From contig CAMSWH010000009.1 in NCBI GenBank assembly GCA_947064765.1, forward strand, positions 1 through 49,149: 49,149 nucleotides of DNA, read 5' to 3'. Under the pieces are notes generated by a model. That model did not search any database. It was not told the DNA's origin and was given only the letters and a program-made list of their open reading frames with translations. Below, piece after piece: positions 43,032 to 49,149 of the stretch. Position 1 is the stretch's first letter. Every line of letters begins with the position of its first letter. The stretch comes from an uncultured Clostridium sp. (lineage in GTDB: Bacteria > Bacillota > Clostridia > TANB77 > CAG-508). Made by a program: the position numbers and the translations under genes.

Positions 43032-44777
43032 ATGGTTAATTTAACTATAAATGGAAGAAATGTTGAAGTAGAAGAGGGAACAACAATATTAGAAGCAGCT
43101 AAGAAAATAAATATAGATATTCCAACATTATGCTTTTTAAAAGATGTAAATGAAATTGGTGATTGTAGAATGTGTGTTGTTGAAGTTGAGGGAAGACGTG
43201 GTTTTGCAACATCATGTATACAAAAAGTTGAAGAAGGTATGGTTGTAAAAACTAGTACACCAGCAGTTATTGAAGCTAGAAGAATAGTTTTAGATTTAAT
43301 ACTTTCAAATCATGATAGAGAATGTTTAACTTGTACAAGAAACGGTACATGTGAACTTCAAAAACTTGCAGAAGAATTTTATGTAGATGAAATAAAATAT
43401 AAAGGTGATAGAAATAAACATGAAATAGATGATATATCACCAGCTATAGTTAGAGATTTTAATAAATGTATATTATGTAGAAGATGTGTAGCTACTTGTA
43501 AGAAAGTTCAAGGAATAGGAGCGATTGATTGTACTGAAAGAGGTTTTGCATCAACAGTATCTACATATAAAAATAAAAGTTTAAATGATGTAAATTGTAC
43601 ATTTTGTGGACAATGTATTGAAGCTTGTCCAGTAGGAGCTTTAAAAGAAAAAGATAGTACAGCTGATGTTTGGAAAGCTTTAAGAGATGAAGATAAATAT
43701 GTTGTAGTTCAAACAGCTCCAGCAGTAAGAGTAGCTTTAGGTGAAGAATTTGGAATGGAGATAGGAACTAATGTACAAGGTAAAATGGTATCAGCTTTAA
43801 AACATATGGGATTTGATAAAGTATTTGACACAAATACAGGTGCTGATTTTACTATTATGGAAGAAGGTACAGAATTTTTAGAAAGATTCCAAAATGGTGG
43901 AACATTACCAATGATTACTTCTTGTAGTCCAGGATGGGTTAGATATATGGAAATGAACTATCCAGAATTAACACCAAATTTATCTAGTTGTAAATCACCA
44001 CATCAAATGTTTGGTGCACTTATAAAATCATATTATGCAGAAAAAATGGGAATTGATCCTGCAAAAATATATGTTGTATCAGTTATGCCTTGTATAGCTA
44101 AAAAGTTTGAAAGAACAAGAGATGATATGCAAGGAGCAGGATATGATGATGTAGATAGCGTAATTACAACAAGAGAACTTGCAAGAATGATTAAACAAGC
44201 TCATATAGACTTTGTAGGATTAGAAGATTTAGAATTTGATGATCCAATGGGAGAAGCAACAGGTGCAGCTGCAATTTTTGGAACAACAGGTGGAGTTATG
44301 GAAGCTGCTTTAAGAACTGTTCACGAAAAAGTAACAGGAAATCATTTTGAAAAATTAGAATATGAAGAAATAAGAGGACAAAATGGAATAAAAAGAGCAA
44401 GTTTAAATATGAATGGAACAGAAGTTAAAGTAGTTGTTGCATCAGGATTAAAAAATGCTCAAATCATTATGGATGAAATAAGAGAAGGAAAGGCTGATTA
44501 TCAATTTGTTGAAATTATGGCATGTCCAGGTGGATGTGTAATGGGTGGCGGTCAACCAATTAGAACATCAAAAGAAAGAGCTAGTATTGATATAAGAGCA
44601 AAAAGAGCAAATGCATTATATACAATAGATGAAAAAAGTACTATAAGAAAATCACATGAAAATCCAGTAGTTCAAAAAATTTATGAAGAATATCTTGGAG
44701 AGCCTGGCGGACATAAAGCACATGAACTATTACATACAACATATACAGCAAGAGATAAATATAAATTAGATGAATAA
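43032..44777 (+). CDS. hydA: [FeFe] hydrogenase catalytic subunit HydA
   Basis: A 581-residue [FeFe] hydrogenase. N-terminal [2Fe-2S] domain (CFLKDVNEIGDCRMCVVEV), a His-Cys3 [4Fe-4S] site (HDRECLTCTRNGTCELQ), two ferredoxin clusters (CILCRRCVATC, CTFCGQCIEACPVGA), then the H-cluster domain: L1 TSCSPGWVRY, L2 MPCIAKKFE and L3 MACPGGCVMGGGQP. The complex with HydB and HydC makes H2 from NADH and reduced ferredoxin together. Serine replaces the second cysteine of the classical TSCCPxW L1 motif. No maturase (hydEFG) lies in this window. Confidence 0.95.
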   Translation: MVNLTINGRNVEVEEGTTILEAAKKINIDIPTLCFLKDVNEIGDCRMCVVEVEGRRGFATSCIQKVEEGMVVKTSTPAVIEARRIVLDLILSNHDRECLTCTRNGTCELQKLAEEFYVDEIKYKGDRNKHEIDDISPAIVRDFNKCILCRRCVATCKKVQGIGAIDCTERGFASTVSTYKNKSLNDVNCTFCGQCIEACPVGALKEKDSTADVWKALRDEDKYVVVQTAPAVRVALGEEFGMEIGTNVQGKMVSALKHMGFDKVFDTNTGADFTIMEEGTEFLERFQNGGTLPMITSCSPGWVRYMEMNYPELTPNLSSCKSPHQMFGALIKSYYAEKMGIDPAKIYVVSVMPCIAKKFERTRDDMQGAGYDDVDSVITTRELARMIKQAHIDFVGLEDLEFDDPMGEATGAAAIFGTTGGVMEAALRTVHEKVTGNHFEKLEYEEIRGQNGIKRASLNMNGTEVKVVVASGLKNAQIIMDEIREGKADYQFVEIMACPGGCVMGGGQPIRTSKERASIDIRAKRANALYTIDEKSTIRKSHENPVVQKIYEEYLGEPGGHKAHELLHTTYTARDKYKLDE

Positions 44778-44811
44778 AATAGATATAAGTATTAGAGAAA
44801 TTTAATATACA

Positions 44812-44850
44812 TCAACTTAAGTTGACATAATTAAAAACAAGTGTTATAAT
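44812..44850 (+). promoter_or_regulatory. Promoter with palindrome over the -35
   Basis: TTGACA (44822-44827), 17 bases, TATAAT (44845-44850). A 14-bp perfect palindrome TCAACTTAAGTTGA (44812-44825) covers most of the -35 hexamer, as an operator of a dimeric repressor would. Confidence 0.7.
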
Positions 44851-44880
44851 TTTGTTGAAAATTCAATTTGGAGGATGTCT

Positions 44881-45072
44881 ATGCTTGAAAGAATAATGGA
44901 GATTTCTTTACTTATCGGCGTAGATCCATTTTGGATTTGGCTAATTATTGGATTACTAATTTTACTTGCAATAGTAAAATGTATGTATCCATGGAAACCA
45001 GTAGCAAAATCCAAGAAAACTAAAGACAAAGATGGAAATGAAATTACAATACATTATCATCTGGATATATAG
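44881..45072 (+). CDS. Small membrane protein (63 aa)
   Basis: A 63-residue protein with one membrane segment (about 16-34, FWIWLIIGLLILLAIVKCM) and a basic cytoplasmic tail (KSKKTKDKDGNEITIHYHLDI). No family recognised. The start 44881 is chosen because GGAGG (44870-44874) directly abuts the track ATG 44875, leaving six bases to this ATG. It has its own near-consensus promoter and a terminator, so it is a separate transcription unit after the hydrogenase operon. Confidence 0.65.
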   Translation: MLERIMEISLLIGVDPFWIWLIIGLLILLAIVKCMYPWKPVAKSKKTKDKDGNEITIHYHLDI

Positions 45073-45078
45073 AAAAAG

Positions 45079-45110
45079 TGGTGCCCACCTAAAAAGTGGG
45101 CACCATTTAT
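45079..45110 (+). terminator. Terminator after small membrane protein gene
   Basis: TGGTGCCCAC and GTGGGCACCA, 10 bp perfect, loop of seven bases; T-run interrupted. It may also stop the convergent ylbJ. Confidence 0.75.
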
Positions 45111-45142
45111 AGTTTGCAAAAAATTGATATAAAATAATATTA

Positions 45143-46141
45143 TTAAATTAATATAAAAGTAAATATACTTGCAAAAATACCTTGCAAAAGCTTACCATAT
45201 ATATAAGGTTTTATAGAAATTTCTTCTTTTGCTACTATACTATAAACTTGAAGTAGTACAGAAATACCACCAAATCCTAACAAAAATGATGTAAGTAATA
45301 AACTAAAAAGAGGAAAGTATTGATATAATCCAGAAGACAAATTTACACCATTTGTAAGTTCAATGAATCCAGTAATTATGCTAGTTGAAATATCTCTTGG
45401 AATTCCTAATTTATAGAAAAATAAAGTTATAATATCAAATATTCCAGAATTTTCTAAAATAGATAAGATTACAGAAAATAAAACAATAAATCCACCAATA
45501 GAAAGAATAGAAGAAATAGCTTTTTTTATGCTTGTTCCTAAAATTTCTCCTATATCAGATATTTTTAAAGGAGCAAGTTTTGAATTGAATTTGGTTTCTC
45601 TAAAATTTACATCTAATTTATCTTTTTTCCAAAATCTAAAACAATATCCTACAGCAAGTGAAGCTAAAATATGTGAAATAAGTAGAATAATACCAATTCG
45701 TTTATCTTTAAATAAAGCTATTCCAACAGTTCCAAGTATAAATAATGGACCAGAATTATTAGTAAATGAAATTAATCTTTCAGCTTCAATTTTTGAAATA
45801 ATTTTTTGATTTTTTAAATTACACACTACTTTAGCACCAACAGGGTATCCACTAATTGTTCCTAAAAGTATTGCTGCAAAACTTTCTCCAGGCACATTAA
45901 AAATAGGTTTAACAAATTTATTAAGTAATTTTCCTAAAACATAAGTGAAATTAGTTTGACAAAGAAGTTCTGTTGCAACAAAAAATGGAAATAAAGTAGG
46001 GAGTACTGAAGTTGCCCATAGAACAAGTCCATTTTGAGCGGCAATTAAATTGTTATTTGAAAATAGTATAAGACTAATCATGAATGCTAAAAAAATAATC
46101 ATAAAAAAATATTTTTTTAAAGAAATTACAATAAAATTCAT
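45143..46141 (-). CDS. ylbJ: Sporulation integral membrane protein YlbJ (SpoVV-like)
   Basis: A 332-residue polytopic membrane protein of the YlbJ family with about eight to nine membrane segments and the gate-domain patterns NNLIAAQNGLVLWATSVLPTLFPFF, GTISGYPVGAKVV and FTNNSGPLFILGTVG. In Bacillus YlbJ/SpoVV moves dipicolinic acid across the outer forespore membrane in late sporulation. The track start (TTG 46153) lies on its ribosome binding site GGAGGAG, so the ATG at 46141 is preferred. It is convergent with the small membrane protein gene. It is another sporulation gene in the window. Confidence 0.9.
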   Translation of the reverse strand: MNFIVISLKKYFFMIIFLAFMISLILFSNNNLIAAQNGLVLWATSVLPTLFPFFVATELLCQTNFTYVLGKLLNKFVKPIFNVPGESFAAILLGTISGYPVGAKVVCNLKNQKIISKIEAERLISFTNNSGPLFILGTVGIALFKDKRIGIILLISHILASLAVGYCFRFWKKDKLDVNFRETKFNSKLAPLKISDIGEILGTSIKKAISSILSIGGFIVLFSVILSILENSGIFDIITLFFYKLGIPRDISTSIITGFIELTNGVNLSSGLYQYFPLFSLLLTSFLLGFGGISVLLQVYSIVAKEEISIKPYIYGKLLQGIFASIFTFILI

Positions 46142-46272
46142 AAACTCCTCCAAATTATTGTATTACTACTAAATTATATATGCATTAAAAAATATATTAT
46201 GACAAAAATATATATAAATTTATAGTGAATAAAAATTATAAAATTGAGATATATAATAATATTTTAAAATTC

Positions 46273-46317
46273 AAAAGCCCCCACTGATATGTTATTTCAT
46301 CAGTGGGGGCTTTTTTT
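46273..46317. terminator. Strong GC-rich bidirectional terminator
   Basis: A 16-bp perfect stem (AAAAGCCCCCACTGAT and its complement) with a ten-base loop and T-run on each side. It isolates ylbJ from the foreign-looking cassette and is the most G+C-rich intergenic element in the window. Confidence 0.9.
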
Positions 46318-46363
46318 GGAGATTCTACTTAAATTATGCGTAATTTGTAGTATAAAGATTTTT

Positions 46364-46945
46364 TTAATCGCCCATCATATACGCCTGAATAGCACCAAGC
46401 CAATGGCTTATCATAAGTGTTCTTAAGGTGTTAAAAGCGAATTGCTGTGCAGTGAGGGTATCGTTAAAATCTTTAAACTCAAGGGTTACCCCGTCAAATT
46501 CCTGCATTCCCATGTGGATTGCGGTGATATCTGTATACAGGAAAAGATCCGCCAAGTGTACATTGTACACTTTATCTTCCTGAAAACATTTCCTGAGGAT
46601 ATACTCACAAAAGCCCTTCCCTACAAAATCTGAGAGAGCGTTAGGGAGCATTGTCCTTGTTTTTCCATTACAGAATGCAGGGATGCCGCTGCTGGGTGAG
46701 TAGTTTTTAAAATTCCAGACATATACTTTTTTGTCAGTACATCCAGTTATTTGTTTGAAAAGACACACAACGCCGATAGCCAGATAATCAAATACATTAC
46801 TATCGGGGGACACTTTTAAATCTGCAAGAGATAGGTCCTCTGTGGTTACAATTTCATATGTTGCATATTCTGGTTCTGTAAACCGTTCAAGGAGTCTCTT
46901 TTCTTCCTCCTTGAAAAATTCCATTTGTTCCTTGGTAAATTCCAT
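46364..46945 (-). CDS. Hypothetical protein in a foreign-looking two-gene cassette (193 aa)
   Basis: A 193-residue soluble protein with no recognised family. The N-terminal helix is strongly charged (FTKEQMEFFKEEEKRLLERF); the middle has cysteine residues (AIGVVCLFKQITGCTDKKVYVW) and the rest is mixed alpha/beta. G+C content and codon use are much higher than in the neighbouring genes (many CCG, GCG, GGC codons). It lies 27 bases downstream of the 47539-46973 gene, with its own binding site AAAGGAG, so the two form an operon. Likely acquired by transfer; role unknown. Confidence 0.6.
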   Translation of the reverse strand: MEFTKEQMEFFKEEEKRLLERFTEPEYATYEIVTTEDLSLADLKVSPDSNVFDYLAIGVVCLFKQITGCTDKKVYVWNFKNYSPSSGIPAFCNGKTRTMLPNALSDFVGKGFCEYILRKCFQEDKVYNVHLADLFLYTDITAIHMGMQEFDGVTLEFKDFNDTLTAQQFAFNTLRTLMISHWLGAIQAYMMGD

Positions 46946-46972
46946 AATAAATCTCCTTTCATGACAGTAAGC

Positions 46973-47539
46973 TTACGCTGTTTTTGTTGTACGGCAGACT
47001 GCTCCATGCCGTATGATAGTGTATCTGAAGAGTTTTAAAACATGCCGATTGTTAAAAGCATATTTTTTTATCTCTTTTGATGTTATTTTTACTGGTTTTT
47101 GTGCAAGTTGTAATTTTAAAACCAGAAAGTTCTGAAGAGCAATTTTGTCGGCGATAGTAGCAGATGTTTGTTTAATATCAATAACAAAACTATCTGAAAT
47201 TTCAGATAAAATTTCTTCAGTTTTTTTGTTTTTTAAGTACTCATCTGCCAGCTTCTGTAACCGATTTTTTACATTTCCTTTCATTAATCGTTTAAGCATT
47301 GCAAGGTATTTTTTCGGATTTGCACGGAAAGAATCCGGCCGCGCAAAAATATGCCCTTCAATTGTTTCTGAATTCATGTAATTACGTTTTACATATTTTT
47401 CAAAACCGTTTTTTTCTTCTGGACTGAGTGGCAGATGAGGAAGCAGCTTGTTTATTGCTTCTGTGTAGACAGCTTCGGTTTTTAACCAACCATAAATGAC
47501 TAGCTGCCCATTATTTGTAGTTCTAATTTTGTGTTTCAT
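46973..47539 (-). CDS. Hypothetical protein in a foreign-looking two-gene cassette (188 aa)
   Basis: A 188-residue basic, helical protein with no recognised family. Residues 95-150 form a Lys/Glu-rich helix (LKNKKTEEILSEISDSF). The end is basic (LKLFRYTIIRHGAVCRTTKTA). No signal peptide or membrane segment. Base composition matches its downstream partner and differs from the host. The start follows TGGAGGTG. The promoter region upstream (47606-47634) has a -35 TTGACA on the minus strand. Defence, toxin or regulatory roles are all possible; nothing in the sequence decides. Confidence 0.55.
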   Translation of the reverse strand: MKHKIRTTNNGQLVIYGWLKTEAVYTEAINKLLPHLPLSPEEKNGFEKYVKRNYMNSETIEGHIFARPDSFRANPKKYLAMLKRLMKGNVKNRLQKLADEYLKNKKTEEILSEISDSFVIDIKQTSATIADKIALQNFLVLKLQLAQKPVKITSKEIKKYAFNNRHVLKLFRYTIIRHGAVCRTTKTA

Positions 47540-47605
47540 ACAACACCTCCATTATCATAATAAAATGCACAAAGAAAAATAAAGGCGATAATAAAGCCAT
47601 AAGCT

Positions 47606-47677
47606 TACTATGAGGCAATATGCCTATTTGTCAATGTGCTAATATTTGTTGACATAAAATATTATAACACATATTAT
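47606..47677. promoter_or_regulatory. Back-to-back divergent promoters
   Basis: Minus strand: TTGACA (47634-47629), 17 bases, ATAGTA, for the two-gene cassette. Plus strand: TTGACA (47649-47654), 17 bases, TATTAT (47672-47677), heading toward mfd. The two -35 hexamers form an inverted repeat TGTCAA/TTGACA with 14 bases between them. Confidence 0.5.
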
Positions 47678-47828
47678 CAAAAAAGTAAAATATTTCTAAT
47701 TTAATACAATTTGTGAATTTACAATAGTAAATAAAATTACAAGAACAAGAATTGTAAAAGAAAAATATAGTTTGCAAAAGTAAAATATAAGATCAATACA
47801 AAGATTTATATAGAATTGACTTAATTTA

Positions 47829-47857
47829 TTGAAAGTTATTGAAAAATGTTATATAAT
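47829..47857 (+). promoter_or_regulatory. Proximal promoter of mfd
   Basis: TTGAAA, 17 bases, TATAAT. The leader of about 155 bases contains a perfect 12-bp inverted repeat (47957-47985, AATATTATTTAT ... loop GCGTT) just before the mfd start. The region 47700-48020 is otherwise AT-rich and without a gene. Confidence 0.65.
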
Positions 47858-48020
47858 ATTAAAGCATTTTTAAATACATATAAAAATTATGTATAAATTA
47901 TATATATATTTAATTGTAAAAAGTAATTAAAATTACGTAATGCTAAAAGAATATTGAATATTATTTATGCGTTATAAATAATATTATTATAAATACATTT
48001 TGATAGGAAGGGAAGGTAAA

Positions 48021-49149
48021 ATGAATTCATTAATTAAAACAGTTCCAAATGTTAAAAAATTTAATGATTATTTATTTGAAGTAAAAAAAGGTACAAATCC
48101 TATAATGCTTTCTGGATTAACTGATGTTGGAAAAATTCATATGGCATATAGCACAAAATTCTATTCAGAAAAGCCAATTTGTATAATTACTTATAATGAA
48201 ATGCAAGCAAAAAAAATTGTAAAAGACTTAGCTTTTTTTGGTGAAAAAGTAAAATTGTTTCCAAAAAGAGATGTAATAAGTTTTGATTATGTTGCAGAAA
48301 GTAAAGATACTTTATTTAAAAGAATATCAGTATTAAATAAATTAGTAAAAAAAGATAGAAAAATAATAGTTACTACAATTGAAGCTGCAATGCAGAAAAT
48401 GATAACAAAAGAAAATTTATATAAAAATGTTATGAATTTAAAAGTAGGGGATACTTTTGATTTAGAAGAGTTAAAAGAAAAATTGGTTTTGCTAGGATAT
48501 GAAAGATATGATTTAATAGAAGGAAAAGGACAATTTAGTGTAAGAGGTGGAATTGTTGATATAGCTACTTCTGTAAATAGTGGAGTTAGAATAGAATTTT
48601 GGGGAGATGAAATAGATTCTATTAGAAAATTTAGTTTAGCAACACAAAGAACAGTTAGTATGTTAGAAGAAATTGAAGTTTTCCCAGCATATGAATTTTT
48701 GCTTGCAGATCCAGTAGATAAGGTTTGCGAAAGAATTGAAGCAAAAACATATACAAAATCTGTTAAAGCAAAAGTAAATGAAGATGTAATTCAAATTAGA
48801 AATGGTGAATTTTTAACTAAGATAGATAAATATTTTGATTGTTTTTATGAAGATACAGATACACTTTTGGATTATTTAGAAGATGAATGTGTTATTTTTA
48901 TAGACGAAATTTCAAAAATAAAAGCAAGAGCAGAAAATATAACAAAAGATAATACTAATTTAATAAAGGATTTAACTGAAAAAAATAAAATAGTACCTGG
49001 AATTTTAACAGAGATGAAGGACTATATTAAATTTTCAAATTCTCTACAATCTAAACAAGCAATATATTTAGAAAAACAAGATGTTGGTTTTGTAGATAAA
49101 CAAAGTATGCATGCAAAAAGAAACGGATATAGCTTTAGCTATAGGGAGG
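48021..49149 (+). CDS. mfd: Transcription-repair coupling factor Mfd, N-terminal part (cut by window end)
   Basis: The open frame begins ATG AAT TCA after AAGGGAAGG and continues to the end of the window with no stop (376 codons visible of the usual about 1150). The visible part covers the UvrB-homologous domains 1 and 2 (about residues 1-230, with FSVRGGIVDIATS, IEFWGDEIDSIRKF, EIEVFPAYEF motifs) and the next domain. Mfd removes stalled RNA polymerase from damaged DNA and recruits UvrA. It is not in the ORF track because it has no stop codon here. Confidence 0.93.
   Translation, partial: MNSLIKTVPNVKKFNDYLFEVKKGTNPIMLSGLTDVGKIHMAYSTKFYSEKPICIITYNEMQAKKIVKDLAFFGEKVKLFPKRDVISFDYVAESKDTLFKRISVLNKLVKKDRKIIVTTIEAAMQKMITKENLYKNVMNLKVGDTFDLEELKEKLVLLGYERYDLIEGKGQFSVRGGIVDIATSVNSGVRIEFWGDEIDSIRKFSLATQRTVSMLEEIEVFPAYEFLLADPVDKVCERIEAKTYTKSVKAKVNEDVIQIRNGEFLTKIDKYFDCFYEDTDTLLDYLEDECVIFIDEISKIKARAENITKDNTNLIKDLTEKNKIVPGILTEMKDYIKFSNSLQSKQAIYLEKQDVGFVDKQSMHAKRNGYSFSYRE

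Noticed and set aside
1-49149. tRNA, rRNA, CRISPR, insertion sequences or prophage
   Set aside because: No tRNA TPsiC-type sequence with cloverleaf pairing, no regularly spaced repeats, no transposase, integrase or phage structural genes were seen by reading.

Overview
This is a very AT-rich window (I estimate roughly 27-30 % GC) from a spore-forming anaerobe of the Bacillota, most likely an uncultured or gut-type member of the Clostridia. The evidence is a set of sporulation genes (sigG 3' end, ylmC/ymxH, a spoIVFA/spoIVFB-like pair, a BofC-domain protein, ylbJ), the clostridial dnaG-sigA operon, zinc-type ribosomal protein S18, and a three-gene electron-bifurcating [FeFe] hydrogenase. No rRNA, tRNA, CRISPR array, transposase or phage gene was found.

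Layout. 0-5 kb: sporulation block (sigG end, ylmC, SpoIVFA-like M23 protein, SpoIVFB M50 protease), then two unrecognised genes, one of them a 560-residue HExxH protein. 5-14.6 kb: housekeeping: rpsF-ssb-rpsR, a composition-outlier TPM-like gene, dut, carD, dnaG-rpoD behind two tandem sigma-H-like promoters, a small hypothetical gene, rplU-rpmA, and a membrane-anchored FGE/sulfatase-modifying-like protein. 14.6-21.6 kb: a structured palindromic element, then aspS, an SH3-NlpC/P60 hydrolase and comEC; then a decayed ribbon-helix-helix fragment and a BofC-domain protein. 21.8-28.5 kb: ClpE-type unfoldase (minus), a small gene with a leader that looks like an RNA switch, a DUF4163/DUF3298-type protein, YibE/F, and HtrA (minus). 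28.8-33.6 kb: rnhB, two tandem pyrimidine-nucleoside phosphorylase paralogues, and an M18 aminopeptidase. 33.6-40.4 kb is the accessory-looking part: a membrane protein, a small secreted protein, a stand-alone Spo0A DNA-binding domain, a DUF2142 membrane protein, a PcsB-like M23 hydrolase, a long leader, a possible serpin-like protein and a small membrane protein. 40.6-45.1 kb: hydrogenase subunits and a small membrane protein. 45.1-49.1 kb: ylbJ, a two-gene foreign-looking cassette, and the start of mfd.

Genes that work together: SpoIVFA-like, SpoIVFB and the BofC-domain protein belong to the pro-sigma-K checkpoint; aspS/NlpC/comEC look co-transcribed; the hydrogenase genes encode one complex coupling NADH and ferredoxin to H2. 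The most novel candidate is around 34-38.5 kb. A receiver-less Spo0A-type DNA-binding protein with a divergent recognition helix lies beside a 34-bp promoter-proximal repeat (33/34 identical, direct GTTAC repeats 10 bp apart). The repeat recurs in inverted orientation 3.6 kb away, ahead of a long leader and the possible serpin-like gene. This looks like a small dedicated regulon. Other observations worth checking: a mutually exclusive Shine-Dalgarno pairing switch at 24.4 kb, a comEC whose best-placed start codon is ATA, a nucleoside phosphorylase paralogue lacking a catalytic lysine, and an L27 lacking the usual Firmicute N-terminal extension together with the absence of the Prp protease gene.
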